Part shown: positions 33,636 to 43,799 of the stretch, in pieces
How positions within the stretch are numbered: position 1 is the stretch's first letter
Layout: every line of letters begins with the position of its first letter
NCBI GenBank assembly: GCA_047967505.1
Contig: CM106539.1
Source of the DNA: Dipteris shenzhenensis
Taxonomy: Eukaryota > Polypodiophyta > Polypodiopsida > Gleicheniales
Length of the DNA: 64,000 nt
Reading direction: 5' to 3' (one strand)
Program-made: the position numbers and the translations under genes
The notes under the pieces: generated by a model
What the model was told of the DNA's origin: nothing
Database searches by the model: none
What the model saw: the letters and a program-made list of their open reading frames with translations, nothing else

Positions 33636-33785
33636 TCACTATATAGCGACTGTTTGCTCTATTCTATCGCTATATAGCGACGCTTTGTCCTATTCCATCA
33701 CTATATAGTGACACTCTTTGGATATAAGCATCGCTATATAGTGATTGACCAGTATCGCTATATAGCGATGCTAGGGGCTTGAACC
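33636..33785. promoter_or_regulatory. Central cluster of C2 tatatagcgac motifs between divergent genes
   Basis: Five units (tcactatatagcgac, tcgctatatagcgacg, tcactatatagtgac, tcgctatatagtgat, tcgctatatagcgatg) lie about 110 bases upstream of the transposase ATG at 33527. They sit between it and the plus-strand gene. They are the same motif as in both subterminal regions. In En/Spm the element-encoded binding protein acts on such motifs, so autoregulation of a divergent promoter is a reasonable inference. Confidence 0.7.
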
Positions 33786-34379
33786 CGAAACCCCATGCCG
33801 CGATGCTTTCTTTAGCATCTCTATTGTAAGAAAAGCAAAAATCTATCCTCTCACCTTATATTCGATGACCTCGCTTTCCTCCTCTCTATTCTCCACTCCT
33901 CACCACTACTCAGCCTCTCTCCTAACACTTGTGCTCCCTTTCCACCCTTCTCCCTCTTTGCTTGTGTGAAAAGAAGTTTTTCAAGAAGGTGTCTCTTTAA
34001 GCAATGTGGGTTCATTTTTTGTGAGAATTCGTTTTGTGAGTGTTGAAGCATGTTTCTCCTTGTATTGCTAAAGCTTATATGTGCTAGTTTTCATGCTTGA
34101 TTTTCAAGGGTTAAAGACAAAAAACGAGATCTTGTGAAAGAAAAAAGACTCACCTCTTCTCTTTTTGGTATTTCTCTTCCTCCTCTTTCTCCTTGTTTGT
34201 AGACTTATGCTTTCTCCTTGTTTGTAGGCTTATGCTTGTCTCCTCAATCCAATCCCTTTGAGAAGTTCTTCTCTAAACTCCTCCTTCCTCTAACTAGTTA
34301 TTTGAAAAATGGTATGTTTCCTCTCTTTTGTAGGGCCAGTCCACAAAACACCGAGTGGGACTATTCCAGGTAAGAAAGT

Positions 34380-35760
34380 CCTTCCTCTTTTTTCCTTTTG
34401 TTATTTGCATTGGCCTGCAGCTAGCACCTTAAGCGCTAGTTGCAGTGATGAGCATAGGAACCCTATATTCCCTCTTCTTTCCCTCTCTTCCTCTCTTCCT
34501 TCTCTTCTTTTTTCCTCTTCTTTATCCCCTCTTTCAATCTCTTTTTCTCCTCTTCCTCCTTTCCTTCTCTTCTGTTTCCCCATTCTTTCAATCTCTTTTC
34601 CCCTCTTCCTTCTCTTATGTTTACGCTTTTTTTCCCTCTTTCATCCCCTCTTTCAATCTCTTTTCCTCTCTCTTTCCCCCTCTCTTTCCCCTCTCTCAAT
34701 ATCTTTTCATAAGCATATGTATTTGCCAATGCTTAAGCTTTCTCTCTTTTTCTTTTATGCTCATATGCTCATGCATAAGAATAAGCATATCCTTTCTTTC
34801 CTTTTCTCTTATGCTTATGCTCTTTTCCCCTCTTCCTTCTCTTATGCATGAGCATATGTCTCCTTCTCTTTCTCCTTCTCCTCTTTTCCTCTTTTCCTCT
34901 CTCTTTCTCCCCCTCTTTCTCCCTCTTTCTCCTCTTTCGATCTCTTTTCATAAGCATACATGTATTTGCCTATGCTTAAGGTTTCTCTCTTTTTCTTTTA
35001 TGCTCATATGCTCATGCATAAGAATAAGCATATCCTTTCCTTCCTTTTCTCTAATGCTTATGCCCTTTTTCCCTCTTCCTTCTCTTATGCTTATGCTTAT
35101 GCATGAGCATATGTCTCCTTCTCCTCTTTTCCTCTCTCTTTCTCCCTCTCTTTTCCCTCTTTTGATCTCTTTTCATAAGCATATGTATTTGCCTATGCTT
35201 AAGCTTTCTCTATTTTTTATTTATGCTCATATGCTCATGCAGGAGCCTAAGCATATGCTTTCTTTCCATATCTCTTAAGCTTATGCTCTTTTTCCCTCTT
35301 CCTTCTCTTATACTTATGCTTATGCATGAGCATATGTCTCCTTCGCTTATGCCTATGCCTATGCCTATGCATGTCCTTCTCCTTCTCCTTCTCCTTCTCC
35401 TTCTCCTTTCCTTCTCTTCTTTTTCCTCAGTTTTTCTCTTCTTTTCATAAGCATATGCCTATGCCTTTGCCTATGCATATCCTTCTGCTTTCTTTCTCAT
35501 CTTTTTTTCTCTCTTTTTCTCTCCTTTTCATAAGCATATGCCTATGCCTATGCATGTCCTTCTCCTTCTCCTTCTCCTTCTCCTTCTCCTTTCTTTCTCT
35601 TCTATTTTTCTCTCTTTTTCTCTTCTTTTCATAAGCATATGCCTATGCCTATGCTTATGCTTATGCTTATGCATGAGCATATGCTCATATGCTTATGCAT
35701 AAGCATAAGCATATGATTTCTCAATGTATTCTCTTATGCTTTGTCAATGTATTCTCATAT
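34380..35760. repeat. Pyrimidine-rich region with a minisatellite of about 235 bp
   Basis: CT-rich sequence contains repeats of a unit with 'cataagcatatgtatttgcc', 'atgctcatatgctcatgc' and 'atgcatgagcatatgtctcc', starting at about 34710, 34950 and 35177. Shorter 'cataagcatatgcctatgcc' units occur at 35447, 35528 and 35630. The AT-rich parts form palindromes (gcatatgc, catgcataagcatgag). The long open frames here are low-complexity artefacts. It lies in the 5' region of the C2 plus-strand gene. Confidence 0.8.
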
Positions 35761-35822
35761 GCTTTCTCAATGTATTCTCTTGTTTTTTATTTTTTGTTTG
35801 CGTGTTTGTATCTACATTAGAC

Positions 35823-37625
35823 ATGCGATCACGTCGCACGTCTGACGAGTACAAAAACCCTCATAGGAGAAGACATCATGATCTCTATTCTCCAGAGGAC
35901 TTTGATTCCCCTCAGGTGACACGTCAGCACGAATGTTTTTATCGAAGCCATGCTTATATATTAATATCAAATCTTGGCGAAAGTTTTCAAGATCATTTTT
36001 TTAGTTTCACAATATTAGTAGAATGTAGTACTATTTTATATATATTCTTTGGAATTTTGAAGTAAAAAATGTAAATCTTGGCGAAAATTTAAAAATTTTT
36101 GCATAAAACTTTCAAATTTTGGCGAATGTTTCAAACATTTATTTTTATTAGGGCATATTAACTTTTGATGCCAATATAAAAGTTTAGCTTCTTAACGAAA
36201 CTAACTTGAAAAAAACATCCATGCACGTCAGGGGCCTACCCCTACAACTACCCCTGGCCCAACTCCTCTCGGACATAGCACTGTGACTACCCCTCGAGGA
36301 ACTCCTTTGCTAGCAACCCATGGCTTTGAGTTTGTGGCATAGATGACTGATGAGGAGGTAGGTAGATTCTTCTTTCTGCTATCCCATAGGACCCCAGCAA
36401 TTCCCTCTCCTACACCGATGGTTGGACCTACTGCCCAACCATCCCCTCGTGCCCCTTTGACTAAGGAAAGGAAGAGTAGGAGGGGTCGCTGATGTTGTGC
36501 TAACTCGGGAGATGTAGACGACTCAGCACACTCACATCCCTACAAGTCTCCACTTGGTCCCGAGTCCCAATACCAGTCAGGTCCCTTGCCCTCTCCTACT
36601 CCCACTGCTACTCCTCGCTCTGGAAGTGCTCGCACAAACACCACTTGCTCTGACTCTACCACTACCATGAGTCCTCCTTACCTAATCGAGGACCAGTCCT
36701 ATCAAATCATGGCTGTTGGAGAGATAATAGAAGATAAAAAGGGCAAAGCAGTGATGGCCACCATGAGATGGTTGATGAGCCACCACTTCAAGAGTGGCAT
36801 TGCTACTGATTGGCGGTATCAAGATGACCAAAAGAAGCAGGCGGTCATCGATAAATTGAAAGAAAAATACCCTAACCCCCCAAATTGGGAGTTCCATGAG
36901 AATTACATGCGAGAGTGCATGGGTTTGGTCTTGAAGCATCGTAGATCAACCTTGCATACTTCCATCACAAAGGGGAGGGCTAAACCTAGCTGGGTAGACA
37001 AAGCTGATTAGAAGTTTTTCAAGAAGCAGAACATCGACCATCTCGAAATGTTCGAGGGTCAGAGGAGGATTGTGAGGAGACGGTTGAACGCCGTAGGTAC
37101 TTTGCACTTTGGTGCAGGCGAATGATTGGTGTTCGAGGCAACCGTGGTAAGTCTACTTCTTCTCATTTAATGTATTGTTATATTTTGTTTTAGTACATAT
37201 TACATTCACTTTATCTAACTCTCGTAAATTGGGTCCACAGCAAGCTACGATGGGTTGCTTTCCTATAGATGTAGAGATGTGATGCGCGTTTCGCATAGGA
37301 ACAAAGCCGTGGTTTATTGAGCAAGAGGAAATGGGAGCGACAGCTGATTGGGCTGAGGTGGTTGCTCACACAGTATAAGTCTACTCCTAGTAATCTCACT
37401 TTTTAAATTGTTTTATTCTTTAAGTTCCAATCTAATTTCCAATTAATATGGTTTCACTCTTAGAGTCAAAGCTCGAGCGTCCCATCATCAGAGGCGAGCG
37501 ATGATGAGGGCCAAGGATTAGGTGCAGCTCACGAGGGCTAGGGATCAGGCGCAGCTCATGAGGGCCAAGGATCATCAGGCCAGCAAGACGAGGACGAGGA
37601 GGACAATGATGATTTGAATGAGTAG
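35823..37625 (+). pseudogene. C2 Transposase_24 / tnp1-like gene, four exons
   Basis: Exons 35823-35915, 36232-37146, 37241-37372 and 37464-37625 all have GT-AG borders and are all in phase 0. Exon 1 begins MRSRRTSDEYKNPHRRRHHD. Exon 2 has a Pro/Thr-rich stretch (PTPTTTPGPTPLG), then the core: MRWLMSHHFKSGIATDWRYQ, KEKYPNPPNWEFHENYMREC, KAD[stop]KFFKKQNIDHLE and RRRLNAVGTLHFGAGE. Exon 4 is acidic (QQDEDEEDNDDLNE). The core resembles the plant Ptta/En/Spm Transposase_24 family, the DNA-binding partner of tnp2. Six in-frame stops (all TAG or TGA, most at likely Trp or Gln codons) disable it, while splice sites and phases are intact. Confidence 0.8.
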
Positions 37626-37848
37626 TAGTAGTAGTAGTTTGCATATACTTCGCCATGTATATTCTTTTGTATATCGGCTCATTTGAGCAATTTTGCATCA
37701 CCCTTTTCGAAAGGGTAAATTTGTAACAAACAATGTTGTATATCTTTGACATGTATATGCTTCTGTTGCTCGAGCGGTTCATTTGAGCGATTTTGTATCA
37801 CCCTTTTTGCAAGGGAAGTTTTGTAAAAAAAAACTTTTTTTTATAATT

Positions 37849-37924
37849 ACTTAAAAAAAACATTAGTGGGGCAAAACAGGGCTTGCTGTGGCCCTGTTTA
37901 GCCCCACTAATGTTTTTTTTAAGT
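37849..37924. repeat. 34-bp-arm foldback hairpin in C2
   Basis: Arms 37849-37882 (acttaaaaaaaacattagtg...acagggc) and 37891-37924 are inverted repeats with one mismatch in 34; the loop is 8 bases (ttgctgtg). It lies between the 3' end of the plus-strand gene and the right subterminal repeats. Confidence 0.88.
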
Positions 37925-37929
37925 TCTAT

Positions 37930-38143
37930 TAATCATCGCTATATAGTGACGTTTACCAGTGTCGCTATATAGCAACGTTTACCAGTGTCGCTATATAGCA
38001 ACATTTATTAGCGTCACTTATATAGTGACCGTTCTTTTTCGATGCTTATAACGACGTAAATAACGACCTTTGCGCTCGTCAAAAAAAAAATTGTGTAAAA
38101 AACGTCGGTATTTTCATCAGAAAAGGGCCTATGCCTTATAGTG
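37930..38143. repeat. C2 right subterminal repeats and terminus
   Basis: Units 'catcgctatatagtgacg', 'tgtcgctatatagcaacg' (twice) and 'gcgtcacttatatagtgacc' are followed by the terminal inverted repeat, which ends ...GGGCCTATGCCTTATAGTG at 38143. Confidence 0.85.
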
Positions 38144-38159
38144 CAATACCTATTCACAT

Positions 38160-38448
38160 TGTTACAGTAGTACTAGTGTGTCCTTTGTTGAGAGTTCACG
38201 CTAAACATCATGTGATCATGTGTGCATAGCACCATTATGTGATCATATGTGCATAGCGCTAACTTTATAGAGTGCTATAGAGGAAAGGGTTAGATCCCCT
38301 AACCCTAACCCTAACCCTGAATGGGTTTGTATATATTCTATTTTTTCAACTAAATCTAGTGTATAGTTAGTCATTTGTGGTGTGCTCTCTGGATGTGCCC
38401 TCTCTCCTCATCTCCACTCTTCTCCTCTCCCCTCTTCATATTTTGTCA
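38160..38448 (+). repeat. 5' LTR of another copia-type element
   Basis: TGTTACAGTAG...TTTTGTCA, 289 bp, followed at once by TGGTATCAGAGC. It contains three CCCTAA units (about 38297-38314). No matching 3' LTR was found in the window, so the element is partial. Confidence 0.75.
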
Positions 38449-38460
38449 TGGTATCAGAGC
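38449..38460 (+). promoter_or_regulatory. Primer-binding site, tRNA-Met type
   Basis: TGGTATCAGAGC immediately after the LTR end at 38448. Confidence 0.85.
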
Positions 38461-40160
38461 TCCCTTGCCTTCCACTGAGGCATTGTGATCCATATGAGAG
38501 AGTGTGATTGATTGAGAGATCGAGAGATCGAGTGTTCTCTTCCGTTGAGAGAACTTCTTCTTTGATAGAGAAATTCCGTCCATTTGAGAGGAATTTCCAT
38601 CCGTTCATCTCCTTCGAGAGTTCTTTGAGAGATCTACCTTGTGAGAGAGATCATTGACAGCCTAAACTTTTTCAAGAGAGAGAGAGAGAGAATTGTTTGA
38701 CAGAGATGTCTTCTTTATGAGGGAAAGAGAGAAATCCTCTATCACAAAGATAGAGATGTTGTAGATCCAAGCTTCCATAGCCAAGAAGCTACGAAGGGCT
38801 TGAGAAGCCAAGTGACACAGCCACGAGCTGCAACAGCCTTAATCTTCAGCTGCAATTGGCTTCAACAGAGTCTGGGCTGCAGTTCTAATGCGCTGAGCTC
38901 CCACGGTGGCTATTGGTAAGTGAGACTCCATACACAGCTCCAGTGCCAACAATGTTGCGTGCGACTCCATTGAGAAGGCCAGCCAACTAAGGCGGCCTCC
39001 CAAATCCACCATAGCTCCAACGAGCCTGCACAAATGCCTCAAACAACCAACGCCACTCAAAGCCAACTCTAGCACCAACTACTATGGGCGGGGAGCACAA
39101 GGCTTCTAGCAAGTTATTCACCTATTGCTACAAGCATCAACGGATCATCTGCAGCAGCAACAGTAGTCGACCTACCTAGCAGCTAGGACCCAGCAACAGT
39201 AGCGCACACAGCAGCAAGCGGCTAGCGCATGCAACAAAGATGCAACAAGCAAATACCTCTAGCCATCAGACGTCAACGATCTTCAACCCATGCATGCTCT
39301 CTACAACATCCCTACAGCAGTTGCGACATCATAATGGTCTTCCATGACTTCCTCCACGAGCTAGCACACCTGCAACACACAGGCCTCCATCAACACAATG
39401 GGCCTCTATAGCATAAGGTGCTTCACGAGCCGCAATAGACTGACAGCGACTGTGCTCCTCTACAAAATCCTCTAGTCTATGGACTGACGATAGCCCAAAG
39501 CTCCACGGGCTTCAACGACGCCCTCCAACTGCAACGAGGCAACATCTGCCGCTTCATATTTTGTCAAGGCTAAGGCTAGGTTGTGGTGAGGTTGAAGCAA
39601 GTTATCCATCAATGCCCATCGACTCTAGACATCAAAGCTGCAATGTCAAAATCAAGCTCATCCATCGGATAGCGCTCAAACAACTCCTAACAGCATCGCA
39701 ACCTCTCCAACGAGCTCCAGTCGCGCATGCGACCTCTCCAATGAGCTCCAACGTAGAAGGAGACAGAAACTCTAAGATTCTGTCAAAATCCAAAGATTCC
39801 AAGTCTCCATTGAGCGACACGTGGCACAAGCCACCAACCCTATCACAAGGGTTACCACACACCGGTGTGGTCTCAAGGTTGACACATGTCAACCCCTATC
39901 TACCATGTGGTAGACCTTATCTGCCATGTCATCGCCCCAACCCAGTTGCCACGTTAGTAGCCCTATGAGGCTACCACATCATCAACCTATCTACCACATC
40001 ATCAGTTAGTTGTCAACTGCCATGTCATCAAGGACACATCACCTATCATGTCATCAGTGCCACATTATTAGTACCACATCATCAGTGCCACATCACCAGT
40101 GCTCTCCTCTCTTTTCCTCTCTTTTCTCCTCTCTTTCCTTCTCTCTTTTTCCCCACGTGA
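38461..40160 (+). other. Leader-like sequence after the 38160 LTR; no gene recognised
   Basis: The 5' part is rich in 'gagagat' words and the rest is C/A-rich. No gag, protease or RT block is seen. From 39930 to 40100 there are repeated 'gccacatcatcagt / accacatcatca' units, and a CT-rich stretch follows to 40155. 'cttcatattttgtcaaggc' at about 39553 resembles the LTR end at 38434-38448 but has no primer-binding site after it. Confidence 0.5.
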
Positions 40161-40171
40161 AGCTTCAATAG

Positions 40172-40255
40172 CCTGACATTGAGCAGGCAGATACAAACTT
40201 CTGTCACTCTAATTCAAAGAATACAGGAGTCTATAAATGCTTGCTCAATGTCAGG
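40172..40255. repeat. Hairpin with perfect 14-bp arms
   Basis: CCTGACATTGAGCA (40172-40185) and TGCTCAATGTCAGG (40242-40255) are perfect inverses separated by 56 bases. It lies at the point where C1 sequence seems to resume. Confidence 0.7.
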
Positions 40256-40344
40256 ATGTCACTCTATTTTTTCTTTTGCATCTTGTGACAAGGGCATGCA
40301 TGATGGAAAGAGGGCATGGTCAATGGTAATATTCTTATTTTCTT

Positions 40345-41715
40345 TTGTTCAGTTTATCATGTGGCCAGAAAGCTCTTCAACCTCACTTGGCCTTCGGGAT
40401 GCCATCTTTCGAGAGTTATATAACATTTTGGGGCACACTACCACTCCTGGGGAGTTATACACATACATGACGGGTACTTCAAACACCCCCCAGGAATCGG
40501 CAGTACCCACCCCAATCCCCCACCAGCTACTGAGATTACCGCAGTGGAGTCGAGATAGCCCAACCGGCTATAGAGCTGAGCCCCTTCTCCCCCCCTGTGG
40601 TCAGGAGGCCCTTCTACCTCATAGAGCCACTGGCGTACTCCTGTGCAGTCAAGAGTCACTTCTCCAGCTACGAGTGGCCAACGTACTCTCGTGTAGTCAA
40701 GAGTCACTTCTCCAACTATGAATGGTCAGCGTACTAGCTCGACATGACAAGGCCACAAGCGTAATAGCAGGGAGAGCGATGGGGGATGCATGGCACAATG
40801 CTTTGGGGGGGGTAATGGTGGGGGCAGGGATGATTTAGATGATGCAGATGTGCCAGAGGGTGATGCTACGATCTTCTATGACATCACATAGACAGGAGGC
40901 ATCTTGATGGATGCATGGGGGAAGGACATCATGGCCAAGTTCATGCGCTTTGTAATTGCTAACAACTACATAGATTGCCTTATTCACTACAAAGACCAGC
41001 CAAAAAAGTTGGCTGATGAGACCCTCGCTGTTGTTCGCTCTAGGTATCCCAATCCCCCCAATGTTCAGCTCACAGATAAATGGGCCAAGTCAAAGATTGT
41101 TATGATACTTGCCAGGAGAGAGGGAGGTCAACCACCAAGGGGCTAGCTCCACACCACTCACAAGCGTGAGTGGAAGAAAGCCATGAAGGCAGTGAAGGCG
41201 AACCCAAGTCTGCAGCACGTGGAGGCACGAAGGATCCAAATGGAGCAATATGGAAACATGCATTTTGGAGCAGGGGGTGTTGAATCATGGGAGGCCCAAT
41301 TTGTAAGTATCGATCTCAAATTATATTGTGTTTATGTGGTTTATAGGAGGTTGTTTCTTTATACTAACCCCTCCACAAATTGTGTCATCTTGTAGCTTGA
41401 TATCGTGGGTAGATACCCTACTCCTGTCGAGATAGCCTACCACCACCACCATCGCAAACGAGATACATGGAGGCACTTCTATGATGACACGTTGATTACT
41501 GAGGAGTAGTATATCCGGGCTACTGAAGCGCCCTCCGAGGTATTTAACAGTAATTAAATAATGTCAATATTGTAAATAAAGATTTGATTTTTCATACATG
41601 TATACATGTCCCTCGTTTACAGGGCCCCACGGCTGATTAGGAGAAAGAAGATGAGGAAGAAGGGAGCGAAGAAGGGAGCAAAGAAGGGAATGAGGACACG
41701 GAGAACTTAGAGTAG
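40345..41715 (+). pseudogene. C1 Transposase_24 / tnp1-like gene
   Basis: The coding core reads MAKFMRFVIANNYIDCLIHY (from about 40928), VVRSRYPNPPNVQLTDKWAK, HTTHKREWKKAMKAVKANPS and YGNMHFGAGGVESWEAQF up to a donor at 41303. Exons 41396-41539 (IVGRYPTPVEIAYHHHHRKR) and 41623-41715 (acidic tail, ending NEDTENLE) follow, both phase 0 with GT-AG borders. It shares RYPNPPN, the 'HFGAGG' block and an acidic C-terminus with the C2 gene, so it is a diverged tnp1-like paralogue. Upstream exon sequence (40345-40730, SLGLRDAIFRELYNILGHTT) is likely coding, but borders are uncertain. Stops (TAG at 41143, 41507 and 41638) disable it. Confidence 0.72.
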
Positions 41716-42399
41716 TTGTAGAAGTAGTGCTAGCTACTCTTTTTTGTACTTGAAGCCATCGGCTTGGCTTCGTGCCTCTCTTGTATATACACTCCTCTTA
41801 TTTTTTGTACCTGAAGCCACAGGACATGGCTTGGCTTCATGCTATATGTACATACAAGCACATTTTGGGCTATGAATTAATATACACTCCTATTATGTTT
41901 TTGGCTTTCAATTTCCTTGTGCAACGTTCTATCAACAATGAATGCCTTGTGAACTAAACGTTTTGGAGTTGTGATTTTTTATTCGGAATTGTAATGGTTG
42001 GCTATAGACATGCTTGGAATTGTGCTAATTAAAATGCGGTTGGCTGTAAGAATTGAATTGCACAATGTGGAAATGGGATTCTTGTAACCACATAGCATAC
42101 ATAATATACACATCATTCTGTTCAACCACACAAAATTTTGCTTTTATTAAAAAAAAGATTTTATAGAGTGTTTATCAGCACGTCTATGTATGCGTCTTTC
42201 TATTTTTAAAATTTCTACAGAGCATCTAAAAGTGCATCTATAGGCACGTCTATCTGTTATATAGACACGGTTATAGACACGCAAATAGATGCGCAAATAG
42301 ATGCATAAATAGACACACAAATAGAAGCGCACATAAGTTTTTTTAAAAGTTAAGGAAGCGCATCTGTGTGCATGTCTGTGAGTGCTTCGTCTTGTTGTG
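41716..42399. repeat. C1 right-hand 3' region, subterminal repeats and terminus
   Basis: 41735-41850 carries two imperfect copies of 'ttttgtac.tgaagcca...ggcttggcttc.tgc', each able to form a small stem (gaagcca/tggcttc). 42164-42399 holds 'tagacacgcaaatagatgcgc' type repeats and the terminus. The whole 41700-42399 region recurs in inverse orientation at 63387-64000. Confidence 0.8.
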
Positions 42400-42445
42400 A
42401 TGCACAAACTTATAGTTACTCTAGTTTTGTTCACTAGAGGAGTTG

Positions 42446-43779
42446 CTACAAGGTTGTGATAATATTTTCAAGGCTAGGGCTTGCAAATGAGGCATGGATG
42501 CTCCACACTCTTCCCACCATCTCAATGCTGACATAGCTTTCACTAATTTCTTGATTTTGGGATCTAGGCAAACAACCCTTCTCTATTTCGAAAAGTAGAG
42601 AGTTCCTTAATAGCAGCAACCGAGACATACACATTCCTATCCTCAAAGAAGAATCCAAGAAGATCATGCCAAGACTGCATAATTTGTACATCCATCTTTG
42701 TATGATATTCCCACCATTGCGGAGCTCTTTTATGACCGGCAAAGTGAAGAGAGTTGTGGGCTTGGTTCCATCATTTTCACACCATCTTTTGCAATAGCAT
42801 ACATCAAGGCAAATTGTAACCACCTTTACTAGGCCTTACATCTTTCTTCAAAACATCCCTCTTGGCAACCCACCAGGCCATATAAGCACTTCCCATGCTT
42901 TGCCCTTTCACATCCAGCTTGTGGAATAACTTGCGAATTGTGAATCTAATAAGCTTCATTGCTTCCACTACATTAGATATTATCTTTCAAAATGCGAGAC
43001 TATTACAAAGCATCTTCAATAGTTCGGTGTGGCTGCCACTTGAGTGTGGCTCTACTTTCCACTCTACAGCCTCTCCACCGAGCAACATTTCAGTTACAAA
43101 CCCCTATAGCTTCAGTAGATGCTCCATCATTATAATATACCAAGTAATTGCTTGTGGTTGAGGAAGTATAATACCACTTTTTGAGCCTCATCCACAATGG
43201 ATTTAAAGAACTGGGTCTCAGGTGTTTTCTATCCCAGAATGAATCACTTGGATGAGCTTCTTGTGATAGAATCCCTAGGCATGGTAAACTTTGGCAAACC
43301 ACATGAAATGGCACAGCGTGGAGGGCTTGGAGTAGAATTGGTGGTTGATGGATGGAATAGTGCACTACGACAGCAAGAAAACAAACACAGATAATAGAAT
43401 TTGAGATCAAGAAATAGGTCGAGGTAGTGGCACGAGCATGACGAATTTGAGATCGAGAGATCCAAGACAAGTTCGAGGCAGTGGCACGAGCATGACGAAG
43501 CCCAAATACTTGATATCTGTGATTTATTATTTTTCCAACCTTTTGACAATGCTCGGCAGTATCTATAATCACTTGCATGATATTGTCAAGGCCAACATCT
43601 TCAATAGCTCTACTTAGCTGCTCGGTAATAAATTCCCTAGTCTTGGCTTCACTAGTTGTATCAATCGATTGATGAAAGGCCTTGCCTTTGAAGGGTTTCA
43701 CCCTCGTTTCTTTGGAGCCATGTTCTTCTCTATGAACACATATAAATAGTTCAGTAATGTGCAAAGGTTTTGCATTCAT
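42446..43779 (-). pseudogene. Possible hAT transposase remnant (DUF659-like segment)
   Basis: At about 43720-43560 the minus frame reads KPFKGKAFHQSIDTTSEAKT, then REFITEQLSRAIEDVGLDNI and MQVIIDTAEHCQKVGKII. This resembles the DUF659 part of hAT transposases (a 'T..FL.S.D.S.E.K...y....l..vIeevG..NVVQvvTDNa..y..AG..L' pattern). Further on (43550-43400) a segment of about 50 bp is repeated (ggtagtggcacgagcatgacgaa, twice). The rest, including the 125-residue frame at 42823-42446, is not recognisable. No terminal repeats were identified. Confidence 0.45.
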
Positions 43780-43799
43780 TTTATCACTTATTAAGTTTT

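Larger units (their letters stand above)
29423..38143. mobile_element. En/Spm (CACTA) element C2, nested in C1
   Basis: The right end is clear: on the minus strand it begins CACTATAAGGCATAGGCCC at 38143, followed on the plus strand by CAA. The left end is decayed (TACTACACATGG from 29423, sharing GATG..A..TACCGA.G with the right end at 35-41 bases in). Subterminal 'tatatagcgac' repeats lie at 29510-29640 and 37930-38060. It has a divergent gene pair: tnp2-type transposase on the minus strand (33527 to 29818) and a Transposase_24-like gene on the plus strand (35823 to 37625). Length is 8.7 kb. The left boundary is an inference. Confidence 0.75.
28567..42399. mobile_element. En/Spm (CACTA)-like element C1 with nested insertions
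   Basis: Left terminus CACAACAAGACAAAGCA (28567) and right terminus in inverse, reading TGCTTCGTCTTGTTGTG to 42399: 16 of 17 bases match. Flanking 3-mers are ATA and ATG, so the 3-bp target duplication is imperfect. Subterminal regions at both ends carry 'tagacgcgca/gcgcatctatt' words. Element C2 and a copia LTR/leader lie inside. What remains of C1 is the C-terminus of a tnp2-type protein (minus, 28971-29315) and a tnp1/Transposase_24-like gene (plus, 40.3-41.7 kb). The termini start CACAA and not the usual CACTA/CACTG. Confidence 0.75.

Noticed and set aside
34309-35634. Long Ser/Leu/Phe open frames resembling membrane proteins
   Set aside because: They come from pyrimidine-rich tandem repeats with no conserved domain.
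36586-37011. TAG/TGA codons read as evidence of an alternative code or stop-removing RNA editing
   Set aside because: Nuclear mobile elements with C-to-T type decay explain them; the host-like gene has no internal stops.
38297-38314. CCCTAA repeats as interstitial telomere sequence
   Set aside because: Only three units, inside a copia LTR; plant telomeres are usually CCCTAAA. Too short to mean anything.
28567-42399. Exact 3-bp target duplication for C1
   Set aside because: The flanks are ATA and ATG; only two of three bases match, so it is not claimed as exact.
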